In this document: positions 42,936-54,960 of the stretch, piece by piece
Numbering within the stretch: the stretch's first letter is position 1
Layout: every line of letters begins with the position of its first letter
Origin: Clusia tigrina
Taxonomy: Eukaryota > Arthropoda > Insecta > Diptera > Clusiidae
Reading direction: 5' to 3'
Assembly (NCBI GenBank): GCA_920105625.2
Contig: OV050032.1
Location: 77,171,879-77,235,878, forward strand
DNA: 64,000 nucleotides
Notes under the pieces: generated by a model
What the model was told of the DNA's origin: nothing
The model's database searches: none
What the model saw: the letters and a program-made list of their open reading frames with translations, nothing else
Translations under genes and position numbers: made by a program

Positions 42936-44901
42936 AGTTTTCTCAGTGTTTGATTTGGGACTCAAGGGTAGCATAGCTTTGAGCGATAGCTTAAATAGAC
43001 AAGAGGCTCGAGTAATTTATAGTTACAAAATTTCAAGGTTTTATGACGCTCCAGTAAAAACTTACAAGAATTTGAATGTTGCAAACTTTGAATGGTGTAG
43101 GACGTACCGTATAGAAGTTAGGGCCATTTGAAGTTTTCTCAGTGTTTGATTTGGGACTCAAGGGTAGCATAGCTTTGAGCGATAGCTTAAATTGGCAAGA
43201 GGCTCGAGTACTTTATTGTTACAAAATTTCAAGGTTTTATGACGCTCCAGTAAAAAGTTACAAGCATTTGTATATTGCAAACTTTGATAGGTGTAGGACG
43301 TACCGTATAGAAGTTAGGGCCATTTGAAGTTTTATCAGTGTTTGATTTGGGACTCAAGGGTAGCATAGCTTTGAGAGATAGCTTTAATTGACAAGAGGCT
43401 CGAGTGCTTTATTGTTACAAAATTTCAAGGTTTTGTCACGCTCCAGTAAAAAGTTACAAGCATTTGTATGTTGCAAACTTTGATAGGTGTAGGACGTACC
43501 GTATAGAAGTTAGGGCCATTTGAAGTTTTCTCAGTGTTTGATTTGGGACTCAAGGGTAGCATAGCTTTGAGCGACAGCTTTAATTGACAAGAGGCTCGAG
43601 TACTTTATTGTTACAAAATTACAAGGTTTTGTGACGCTCCAGTAAAAAGTTACAAGCATTTGTATATTGCAAACTTTGATAGGTGTAGGACGTACCGTAT
43701 AGAAGTTAGGGCCATTTGAAGTTTTATCAGTATTTGATTTGGGACTCAAGGGTAGCATAGCTTTGAGCGATAGCTTTAATTGGCAAGAGGCTCGAGTACT
43801 TTATTGTTACAACATTTCAAGGTTTTGTGACGCTCCAGTAAAAAGTTACAAGCATTTGTATGTTGCAAACTTTGATAGGTGTAGGACGTACCGTATAGAA
43901 GTTAGGGCAATTTGAAGTTTTATCAGTGCTTGATTTGGGACTCAGGGGTAGCATAGCTTTGACCGATAGCTTAAATTGGCAAGAGGCTCGAGTACTTTAT
44001 TGTTACAAAATTACTAGGTTTTATGACGCTCCAGTAAAAAGTTACAAGCATTTGTATGGTGCAAACTTTCATACGTGTGGGACGTACCGTATAGAAGTTA
44101 GGGCCATTTGAAGTTTTCTCAGTGTTTGATTTGGGACTCAAGGGTAGCATAGCTTTGAGCGATAGATTAAATTGGCAAGAGGCTCGAGTACTTTATTGTT
44201 ACAAAATTTCAAGGTTTTATGACGCTCCAGTAAAAAGTTACAAGCATTTGTATGTTTCAAACTTTGATAGGTGTAGGACGTACCGTATACAAGTTAGGGC
44301 CATTTGAAGTTTTATCAGTGTTTGAATTGGGACATAAGGGTAGCATAGCTTTGAGCGATAGAATAAATTGACAAGAGGCTCGAGTACTTTATTGTTACAA
44401 AATTTCAAGGTTTTATGACGCTCCAGTAAAAACTTACAAGCATTTGTATGTTGCAAACTTTCATACGTGTAGGACGTACCGTATAGAAGTTAGGGCCATT
44501 TGAAGTTTTATCAGTGTTTGATTTGGGACTCAAGGGTAGCATAGCTTTGAGCGATAGCTTAAATTGACAAGAGGCTCGAGTACTTTATTGTTACAAAATT
44601 TCAAGGTTTTCTGACGCTCCAGTAAAAAGTTACAAGCATTTGCATGTTGCAAACTTTGATAGGTGTAGGACGTACCGTAGAGAAGTTAGGGCCATTTGAA
44701 GTTTTATCAGTGTTTGATTTGCAAACTTTCATACGTGTAGGACGTACCGTATATAAGTTAGGGCCATTTGAAGTTTTCTCAGTGTTTTGATTTGGGACTC
44801 AAGGTTAGCGATAGCTTTAATTGGCAAGAGGCTCGAGTACTTTATTGTTACAAAATTACAAGGTTTTATGACGCTCCAGTAAAAAGTTACAAGCATTTGT
44901 A
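42936..44901 (+). repeat. Higher-order repeat, 2,021-bp tandem, second copy
   Basis: Second tandem copy of 40,915-42,880. Private differences noted: GTGCTTGATTTGG and CTCAGGGGTAGC at 43,927-43,948, GGGCAATTTG at 43,907, and GTACCGTATAG at 43,300 where copy 1 has GTACCGAATAG. Confidence 0.85.
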
Positions 44902-47900
44902 TGTTGCAAACTTTGATAGGTGTAGGACGTACCGTATACAAGTTAGGGCCATTTGAAGTTTTCTCAGTGTTTGATTTGGGACTCAAGGGTAGCATAGCTT
45001 TGAGCGATAGCTTAAATAGACAAGAGGCTCGAGTACTTTATTGTTACAAAATTTCAAGGTTTTATGACGCTCCAGTAAAAACTTACAAGCATTTGTATAT
45101 TGCAAACTTTGATAGGTGTAGGACGTACCGTATAGAAGTTAGTGCCATTTGAAGTTTTATCAGTGTTTGATTTGGGACTCAAGGGTAGCATAGCTTTGAG
45201 CTATAGCTTAAATTGACAAGAGGCTCGAGTACTTTATTGTTGCAAAATTTCAAGGTTTTCTGACGCTCCAGTAAAAAGTTACAATCATTTGTATGTTGCA
45301 AACTTTGATAGGTGTAGGACGTACCGTATAGAAGTTAGGGCCATTTGAAGTTTTCTCAGTGTTTCATTTGTGACTCAAGGGTAGCATAGCTTTGTGCGAT
45401 AGCTTTAATTGGCAAGAGGCTCGAGTACTTTATTGTTACAAAATTACAAGGTTTTATGACGCTCCAGTAAAAAGTTACAAGCATTTGTATGTTGCAAACT
45501 TTGATAGGTGTAGGACGTACCGTATAGAAGTTAGGGCCATTTGAAGTTTTCTCAGTGTTTGATTTGGGACTCAAGGGTATCATAGCTTTGAGCGGTAGAT
45601 TAACTTGGCAAGAGGCTCGAGTACTTTATTGTTACAAAATTTCAAGGTTTTATGACGCTCCAGTAAAAAGTTACAAGCATTTGTATGTTTCAAACTTTGA
45701 TAGGTGTAGGACGTACCGTATACAAGTTAGGGCCATTTGAAGTTTTATCAGTGTTTGATTTGGGACTTAAGGGTAGCATAGCTTTGAGCGATAGCTTTAA
45801 TTGGCAAGAGGCTCGAGTATTTTATTGTTACAAAATTTCAAGGTTTTGTGACGCTCCAGTTAAAAGTTACAAGCATTTGTATGTTGCAAACTTTCATACG
45901 TGTAGGACGTACCGTATAGAAGTTAGGGCCATTTGAAGTTTTCTCAGTGTTTTGATTTGGGACTCAAGGGTAGCATAGCTTTGAGCGATAGCTTAAATAG
46001 ACAAGAGGCTCGAGTAATTTATAGTTACAAAATTTCAAGGTTTTCTGACGCTCCAGTAAAAAGTTACAAGCATTTGTATGTTGCAAACTTTCATTCGTGT
46101 AGGAAGTACCGTATAGAAGTTAGGGCCATTTGAAGCTTTCTCAGTGTTTGATTTGGGACTCAAGGGTAGCATAGCTTTGAGCGAAAGATTAGATTGGCAA
46201 GAGGCTCGAGTACTTTATTGTTACAAAATTTCAAGGTTTTATGACGCTCTAGTAAAAACTTACAAGCATTTGTATATTGCAAACTTTGATAGGTGTAGGA
46301 CGTACCGTGTAGAAGTTAGGGCCATTTGAAGTTTTATCAGTGTTTGATTTGGGACTCAAGGGTAGCATAGCTTTGAGCGATAGCTTAAATAGACAAGAGG
46401 CTCGAGTACTTTATTGTTACAAAATTTCAAGGTTTTATGACGCTTCAGTAAAAAGTTACAAGCATTTGTATGTTGCAAACTTTGATAGGTGTAGGACGTA
46501 CCGTATACAAGTTAGGGCCATTTGAAGTTTTCTCAGTGTTTGATTTGGGACTCAAGGGTAGCATAGCTTTGAGCGATAGATTAAATTGACAAGAGGCTCG
46601 AGAACTTTATTGTTACAAAATTTCAAGGTTTTATGACGCTCCAGTAAAAACTTACAAGCATTTGTATGTTGCAAACTTTGAATGGTGTAGGACGTACCGT
46701 ATAGAAGTTAGGGCCATTTGAAGTTTTATCAGTGTTTGATTTTGGACTCAAGGGTAGCATATCTTTGAGCGATAGATTAGATTGACATAAGGCTCGAGTA
46801 CTTTATTGTTACAAAATTTCAAGGCTTTCTGACGCTCCAGTAAAAAGTTACAAGCATTTGTATGTTGCAAACTTTGAATGGTGTAGGACGTACCGTATAG
46901 AAGTTAGGGCCATTTGAAGTTTTATCAGTGTCTGATTTGGGACTCAAGGGTAGCATACCTTTGAGCGATAGATTAAATTGACAAGAGGCTCGAGTACTTT
47001 ATTGTTACAAAATTACAAGGTTTTGTGACGCTCCAGTAAAAACTTACAAGCATTTGTATGTTGCAAACTTTGATAGGTGTAGGACGTACCGTATAGAAGT
47101 TAGGGCCATTTGAAGTTTTATCAGTGTTTGATTTGGGACTCAAGGGTAGCATAGCTTTGAGCGATAGATTAGATTGACATGAGGCTCGAGTACTTTTTTG
47201 TTACAAAATTTCAAGGTTTTCTGACGCTCCAGTAAAAAGTTACAAGCATTTGTATGTTGCAAACTTTGATAGGTGTAGGACGTACCGTATAGAAGTTAGG
47301 GCCATTTGAAGTTTTATCAGTGTTTGATTTGGGACTCAAGGGTAGCATAGCTTTGAGCGATAGATTAAATTGACAAGAGGCTCGAGTACTTTATTGTTAC
47401 AAAATTTCAAGGTTTTCTGACGCTCCAGTAAAAAGTTACAAGCATTTGTATGTTGCAAACTTTGATAGGTGTAGGACGTTCCGTATAGAAGTTAGGGCCA
47501 TTTGAAGTTTTCTCAGTGTTTGATTTGGGACTCAAGGGTAGCATAGCTTTGAGCGATAGATTAAATTGACAAGAGGCTCGAGTACTTTATTGTTACAAAA
47601 TTTCAAGGTTTTATGAACCTCCAGTAAAAACTTACAAGCATTTGTATGTTGCAAACGTTGATAGGTGTAGGACGTACCGTATAGAAGTTAGGGCCATTTG
47701 AAGTTTTATCAGTGTTTGATTTGGGACTCAAGGGTAGCATAGCTTTGATTGGTAGCTTAAATTGGCATGAGGCTCGAGTACTTTATTGTTACAAAATTTC
47801 AAGGTTTTCTGACGCTCCAGTAAAAAGTTACAAGCATTTGTATGTTGCAAACTTTGATAGGTGTAGGACGAAACGTATACAAGTTAGGGCCATTTGAAGT

Positions 47901-49298
47901 TTTCTCAGTGTTTGATTTGGGACTCAAGGGTAGCATAGCTTTGCGCGATAACTTTAATTGACAAGAGGCTCGAGTACTTTATTGTTACAAAATTACAATT
48001 TTTTGTGACGCTCCAGTAAAAACTTACAAGCATTTGTATGTTGCAAACTTTGATAGGTGTAGGACGTACCGTATAGAAGTTAGGGCCATTTGAAGTTTTA
48101 TCAGTGTTTGATTTGGGACTCAAGGGTAGCATAGCTTTGAGCGATAGATTAGATTGACATGAGGCTCGAGTACTTTTTTGTTACAAAATTTCAAGGTTTT
48201 CTGACGCTCCAGTAAAAAGTTACAAGCATTTGTATATTGCAAACTTTGATAGGTGTAGGACGTACCGTATAGAAGTTAGGGCCATTTGAAGTTTTATCAG
48301 TGTTTGATTTGGGACTCAACGGTAGCATAGCTTTGAGCGATAGATTAAATTGGCAAGAGGCTCGAGTACTTTATTGTTACAAAATTTCAAGGTTTTCTGA
48401 CGCTCCAGTAAAAAGTTACAAGCATTTGTATATTGCAAACTTTGAATGGTGTAGGACGTAACGTATAGAAGTTAGGGCCATTTGAAGTTTTATCAGTGTT
48501 TGATTTGGGACTCAAGGGTAGCATAGCTTTGAGCGACAGATTAGATTGACATGAGGCTCGAGTACTTTATTGTTACAAAATTTCAAGGTTTTCTGACGCT
48601 CCAGTAAAAAGTTACAAGCATTTGTATGTTGCAAACTTTCATACGTTAGGACGTACCGTATACAAGTTAGGGCCATTTGAAGTTTTATCAGTATTTGATT
48701 TTGGACTCAAGGGTAGCATAGCTTTGAGCGATAGCTTTAATTGGCAAGAGGCTCGAGTACTTTATTGTTACAAAATTTTAAGGTTTTATGACGCTCCAGT
48801 AAAAAGTTACAAGCATTTGTATATTGCCAACTTCGTTAGGTGTAGGACGTACCGTATAGAAGTTAGGGCCATTTGAAGTTTTTCAGTGTTTGATTTGGGA
48901 CTCAAGGGTAGCATAGCTTTCAGCGATAGCTTTAATTGGCAAGAGGCTCGAGTACTTTATTGTTACAAAATTTCAAGGTTTTCTGACGCTCCAGTAAAAA
49001 GTTACAAGCATTTGTATGTTGCAAGCTTTGATAGGTGTAGGACGTACCGTATACAAGTTAGGGTCATTTGAAGTTTTCTCAGTGTGTGATTTGGGACTCA
49101 AGTGTAGCATAGCTTTGAGCGATAGCTTTAATTGACAAGAGGGTCGAGTACATTATTGTCACAAAATTTCAAGGTTTTATGACGCTCCAGTAAAAAGTTA
49201 CCAGCATTTGTATGTTGCAAACTTTCATACGTGTAGGACGTACCGTATAGAAGTTAGGGCCATTTGAAGTTTTTTCAGTGTTTGATTTGGGACTCAAG

Positions 49299-49503
49299 GG
49301 TAGCATAGCTTTGAGCTTTAATTGACAAGAGGCTCGAGTACTTTATTGTTACAAAATTTAGAGGTTTCGTGACGCTCCAGTAAAAAGTTACAAGCATTTG
49401 TATATTGCAAACTTTCATACGTGTAGGACGTACCGTATACACGTTAGAGCCATTTGAAGTTTTATCAGTGTTTGATTTGGGACTCAAGGGTAGCATAGCT
49501 TTG
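49299..49503 (+). repeat. 190-bp-type variant monomer next to the A/B junction
   Basis: A unit with the 6-bp deletion TTTGAGCTTTAATTG, TTTAGAGGTTTCGTG and GTTAGAGCCATTTG. The same combination is otherwise found only at about 15,405-15,590 and 17,163-17,350, more than 30 kb away. Confidence 0.75.
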
Positions 49504-51200
49504 AGGATAGCTTAAATTGACAAGAGGCTCGAGTACTTTATTGTTACAAAATTACAAGGTTTTATGACGCTCCAGTAAAAAGTTACAAGCATTTGATTGT
49601 TCAAAACTTTGATAGGTATAGGACCCACCGTACAGAAGTTAGGGCCATTTGAAGCTTCAGCATTGTTTGATTTGGGACTCAAGGGTAGCATAGCTAGGAG
49701 CGATAGCTTAAATTGATAAGAGGCACGAGTACTTTATTGTCACAAAATTTTAAGGTTTTATGATGCTCCAGTAAAAAGTTACAAGCGTTTGATTGTTGCA
49801 AACTTTGATAGGTATAGGACGCACCATACAGAAGTTAGGGCCATTTGAAGTTTTAGCATAGCTATGAGCGATAGCTTAAATTGACAAGAGGCTCGAGTAC
49901 TTTATTGTCACAAATTTTCAAGGGTTTATGACGCTCTAGTAAAAAGTTACAAGCATTTGATTGTTGCAAACTTTGATAGGTATAGGACGCACCGTATAGA
50001 AATTAGGGCCTTTAAAGTTTTAGCAGTGTTTGATTTGGGACTCAAGGGTAGCATAGTTATGTGCGATAGCTTAAATTGATAAGAGGCACGAGTACTTTAT
50101 TGTCACAAAATTTGAAGATTTTATGAAGCTGCAGAAAAAAGTTTCAAGCATTTGATTGTTGCAAACTTTGTTACGTATAGGACGCACCGCACAGAAGTTA
50201 GGGCCTTTTGAAGTTTTAGCAGTATTTGATTTGGGACTCAAGGGTAGCATAGCTATGAGCGATAGCTTAAATTGACAAGAGGGTCGAGTACATTATTGTC
50301 ACAAAATTTCAAGGTTTTATGACGCTCCAGTAAAAAGTTACAAGCATTTGATTGTTCAAAACTTTGATAGGTATAGGACCCACCGTACAGAAGTTAGGGC
50401 CATTTGAAGCTTCAGCATTGTTTGATTTGGGACTCAAGGGTAGCATAGCTATGAGCGATAGCTTGAGCTGACAAGAGGCTCGAGTACTCTATTGTCACAA
50501 AATTTCAAGGTTTTATGACGCTCCAGTAAAAAGTTGCAAGCATTTGAATATTGCAATCTCTGATAGGTATAGGACGCACCGTACAGAAGTCAGGGCCACT
50601 TGAAGTTTTATCAGTGTTTTATTTTGGGACTCAAGGGTAGCATAGCTATGAGCGATAGCTTAAATTGATAAGATAAACGAGTACTTTATTGTCACAAAAT
50701 TTCAAGATTTTATTACGCTCCAGTAAAAAGTTACAATCATTTGATTGTTGCAAACTTTGATACATATAGGACGCACCGCACAGAAGTTAGGGCTATTTGA
50801 AATTTTAGCAGTGTTTGATTTGGGACTCAAGGATAGCATAGCTATGAGCGATAACTTAAATTGATACGAGGCTCGAGTACGTTATTGTCACAAAATTTCA
50901 AGGCTTTATGACGCTCCAGTAAAAAGTTACAATCATTTGATTGTTGCAAACTTGGATAGTTATAGGACCCACCGTACAGAAGTTAGGGCCATTTGAAGTT
51001 TTAGCAGTGTTTTATTTGGGACTCAATTGAAGCATAGCTATGAGCGATAGCTTAAATTGATAAGAGGCACGAGTACTTTATTGTCGCAAAATTTTAAGAT
51101 TTTTTGACGCTCCAGTAAAAAGGTTCAAGCATTTGAATATGTCAAACTTTAATAAGTATAGGACGCACCATACAGAAATTAGGGCCATTTGAAGTTTTAG

Positions 51201-52545
51201 CATAGCTATGAGCGATAGCTTAAATTGATAAGAGGCACGAGTAATTTATTGTCCTAAAATTACGAGGTTTTATGACGCTCCAGTAAAAAGTTACAAGCAT
51301 TTGATTGTTGCAAACTTTGATAGGTATAGGACGCACCGTGTAGAAGTTAGGGCCAGTTGAAGTTTTAGCAGTGTTTTATTTGGGACTCAATTGAAGCATA
51401 GCTATGAGCGATAGCTTAAATTGATAAGAGGCACGAGTACTTTATTGTCGCAAAATTTTAAGATTTTTTGTCGCTCCAGTAAAAAGTTACAAGCATTTGA
51501 TTGTTGCAATCTTTGATAGGTATAGGACGCACCATACAGAAGTTAGGGCCATTTGAAGATTTAGCAGTGTTTGATTTGGGACTCAAGGGTAGCATAGCTA
51601 GGAGCGATAGCTTAAATTGATAAGAGGGTCGAGTACATTATTGTCACAAAATTTCAAGGTTTTATGACGCTCCAGTAAAAAGTTACAAGCATTTGATTGT
51701 TCAAAACTTTGATAGGTATAGGACCCACCGTACAGAAGTTAGGGCCATTTGAAGCTTCAGCATTGTTTGATTTGGGACTCAAGGGTAGCATAGCTATGAG
51801 CGATAGCTTGAGCTGACAAGAGGCTCGAGTGCTTTATTGTCACAAAATTTCAAGGTTTTATGACGCTCCAGTAAAAAGTTACAAGCATTTGAATATTGCA
51901 ATCTCTGATAGGTATAGGACGCACCGTACAGAAGTCAGGGCCACTTGAAGTTTTATCAGTGTTTTATTTTGGGACTCAAGGGTAGCATAGCTATGAGCGA
52001 TAGCTTAAATTGATAAGATAAACGAGTACTTTATTGTCACAAAATTTCAAGATTTTATTACGCTCCAGTAAAAAGTTACAAGCATTTGATTGTTGCAATT
52101 TTTGATACGTATAGGACGCACCGCACTGAGGTTAGGGCCATTTGAAGTTTTAGCAGTGTTTGATTTGGGACTCAGGGGTAGCATAGCTATGAGCGATAGC
52201 TTAAATTGGCAAAAGTCACGAGTACATTATTGTCACAAAATTTCAAGGTTTTATGACGCTCCAGTAAAAAGTTACAATCATTTGATTGTTGCAAACTTTG
52301 ATACATATAGGACGCACCGCACAGAAGTTAGGGCTATTTGAAATTTTAGCAGTGTTTGATTTGGGACTCAAGGATAGCATAGCTATGAGCGATAACTTAA
52401 ATTGATACGAGGCTCGAGTACGTTATTATCACAAAATTTCAAGGCTTTATGACGCTCCAGTAAAAAGTTACAATCATTTGATTGTTGCAAACTTGGATAG
52501 TTATAGGACCCACCGTACAGAAGTTAGGGCCATTTGAAGTTTTAG
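51201..52545 (+). repeat. Subfamily B higher-order repeat, 1,345 bp, copy 1 of the clean pair
   Basis: Directly followed by a copy at 52,546-53,890. Markers at constant 1,345-bp offset: TTTTAGCATAGC, GGGACTCAATTGAAGC, TAGCTAGGAGCG, TTGTTCAAAACTTTG, GAAGCTTCAGCATTG, TAGCTTGAGCTGAC, AGATAAACGAG and CTTGGATAGTTATAGG. The unit holds seven monomers, one of them shortened. A related block of 1,344 bp precedes it (49,857-51,200), with one monomer missing and another added internally. Confidence 0.82.
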
Positions 52546-53890
52546 CATAGCTATGAGCGATAGCTTAAATTGATAAGATGCACGAGTACTTTATTGTCAC
52601 AAAATTTCGAGGTTTTATGACGCTCCAGTTAAAAGTTACAAGCATTTGATTGTTGCAAACTTTGATAGGTATAGGACGCACCGTGTAGAAGTTAGGGCCA
52701 GTTGAAGTTTTAGCAGTGTTTTATTTGGGACTCAATTGAAGCATAGCTATGAGTGATAGCTTAAATTGATAAGAGGCACGAGAACTTTATTGTCGCAAAA
52801 TTTTAAGATTTTTTGACGCTCCAGTAAAAAGTTACAAGCATTTGATTGTTGCAATCTTTGATAGGTATAGGACGCACCATACAGAAGTTAGGGCCATTTG
52901 AAGATTTAGCAGTGTTTGATTTGGGACTCAAGGGTAGCATAGCTAGGAGCGATAGCTTAAATTGATAAGAGGCACGAGTACTTTATTGTCACAAAATTTC
53001 AAGGTTTTATGACGCTCCAGTAAAAAGTTACAAGCATTTGATTGTTCAAAACTTTGATAGGTATAGGACCCACCGTACAGAAGTTAGGGCCATTTGAAGC
53101 TTCAGCATTGTTTGATTTGGGACTCAAGGGTAGCATAGATATGAGCGATAGCTTGAGCTGACAAGAGGCTCGAGTGCTTTATTGTCATAAAATTTCAAGG
53201 TTTTATGACGCTCCAGTAAAAAGTTACAAGCATTTGAATATTGCAATCTCTGATAGGTATAGGACGCACCGTACAGAAGTCAGGGCCACTTGAAGTTTTA
53301 TCAGTGTTTTATTTTGGGACTCAAGGGTAGCATAGCTATGAGCGATAGCTTAAATTGATAAGATAAACGAGTACTTTATTGTCACAAAATTTCAAGATTT
53401 TATTACGCTCCAGTAAAAAGTTACAAGCATTTGATTGTTGCAATTTTTGATACGTATAGGACGCACCGCACAGAGGTTAGGGCCATTTGAAGTTTTAGCA
53501 GTGTTTGATTTGGGACTCAAGGGTAGCATAGCTATGAGCGATAGCTTAAATTGGCAAAAGTCACGAGTACATTATTGTCACAAAATTTCAAGGTTTTATG
53601 ACGCTCCAGTAAAAAGTTACAATCATTTGATTGTTGCAAACTTTGATACATATAGGACGCACCGCACAGAAGTTAGGGCTATTTGAAATTTTAGCAGTGT
53701 TTGATTTGGGACTCAAGGATAGCATAGCTATGAGTGATAACTTAAATTGATACGAGGCTCGAGTACGTTATTGTCACAAAATTTCAAGGCTTTATGACGC
53801 TCCAGTAAAAAGTTACAATCATTTGATTGTTGCAAACTTGGATAGTTATAGGACCCACCGTACAGAAGTTAGGGCCATTTGAAGTTTTAG
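52546..53890 (+). repeat. Subfamily B higher-order repeat, 1,345 bp, copy 2
   Basis: Second tandem copy of 51,201-52,545, with scattered single-base differences (TAGATATGAG at 53,136; GAGTGATAGC at 52,751; GATAAGAGGCACG at 52,965 where copy 1 has GATAAGAGGGTCG). The start of a third copy follows at 53,891 before the pattern changes at about 54,050. Confidence 0.82.
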
Positions 53891-54477
53891 CATAGCTATG
53901 AGCGATAGCTTAAATTGATAAGATGCACGAGTACTTTATTGTCACAAAATTTCGAGGTTTTATGACGCTCCAGTTAAAAGTTACAAGCATTTGCTTGTTG
54001 CAAACTTTGATAGGTATAGGACGCACCGGACAGAAGTTAGGGCCATTTGAAGTTTTATATGTGTTTGATTTGGGACTCAAGTGCAGCATAGCTATGAGCG
54101 ATAACTTAATTTGATAAGTGGCACGAGTACTTTTTTGTCACAAAATTTGAGGATTTTATGACGCTGCAGTAGAAAGTTACAAGCATTTGATTGTTGCAAA
54201 CTTTGATAGGTATAGGAAGCACCGTACAGAAGCTAGGGCCATTTGAAGTTTTAGCAGTGTTTGATTTGGGACTCAAGGGTAGCATAGCTATGAGCGATAA
54301 CTTAACTTTATAAGAGGCTCGAGTACTTTATTGTCACAAAATTTCAAGGTTTTATGACGCACCAGTAAAATGTTACAAGCATTTTAATGTTGCAAACTTT
54401 GACAGGTATAGGACGCACCGTACAGAAGTTAGGGCCATTTGAAGTTTTAGTATAGCTATGAACGATAGCTTAAATTG

Positions 54478-54960
54478 ATAAGAGACACGCGTAATTTATT
54501 GTCACAAAATTTCGAGGTTTTATGACGCTCCAGTTAAAAGTTACAAGCATTTGATTGTTGCAAACTTTGATAGGTATAGGACGCACCGTATAGAAATTAG
54601 GGCCATTTGAAGTTTTAGTATAGCTATCTATGAACGATAGCTTAAATTGATAAGAGACACGCGTAATTTATTGTCACAAAATTTCGAGGTTTTATGACGC
54701 TCCAGTTAAAAGTTACAAGCATTTGATTGTTGCAAACTTTGATAGGTATAGGACGCACCGTATAGAAATTAGGGCCATTTGAAGTTTTAGCAGTGTTTGA
54801 TTTGGGACTCGATAGCTTAAATTGATAAGAGACACGCGTAATTTATTGTCACAAAATTTCGAGGTTTTATGACGCTCCAGTTAAAAGTTACAAGCATTTG
54901 ATTGTTGCAAACTTTGATAGGTATAGGACGCACCGTATAGAAATTAGGGCCATTTGAAGT
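54478..54960 (+). repeat. Tandem triplication of shortened B monomers (172-175 bp)
   Basis: AGAGACACGCGTAATTTATT occurs at 54,481, 54,653 and 54,828, spaced 172 and 175 bp, each followed by TTTCGAGGTTTT, CTCCAGTTAAAAG and GTATAGAAATTAGG. The first spacing includes the TTTTAGTATAGC deletion with a 4-bp TCTA insertion. The second has a different deletion, GGGACTCGATAGC. The two short units therefore have different deletions in nearly identical surroundings. Confidence 0.8.

Larger units (their letters stand above)
1..49597 (+). repeat. Satellite array, subfamily A, ~196-bp monomer (about 253 units)
   Basis: Head-to-tail tandem repeats fill the whole interval without any unique sequence. Taking GTGTTTGATTTGGGACTCAA as phase start, successive units begin at 99, 295, 491, 687 and so on, giving a period of 196 bp; some units are 195 or 197 bp. 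Subfamily A is recognised by GTGTAGGACGTACCGTATAG, by AGCATAGCTTTGAGCGATAG and by TTATTGTTAC. Variation is concentrated at a few positions: TTAAATAGACAAG versus TTTAATTGACAAG versus TTAAATTGGCAAG, ATCAG versus CTCAG, and TTTGATAGG versus TTTCATACG versus TTTGAATGG. These variants recur in the same order, which defines higher-order repeats. There is no non-satellite gap over 300 bp. The monomer length is close to a nucleosome repeat, so phased packaging is possible, but that is inference. I do not recognise it as a named satellite family. Confidence 0.97.

Noticed and set aside
1..49500. Dozens of similar 61-83-residue plus-strand open frames (FDLGLKGSIALSDS...) and 75-92-residue minus-strand frames, which could be taken for a gene family
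   Set aside because: They are the satellite monomer translated. Most lack an ATG start (GTG or TTG), stop at the same TGA once per unit, and the 196-bp period changes frame each monomer. Many units carry an in-frame TGA (AATTGACAAG). There is no sign of codon-level conservation.
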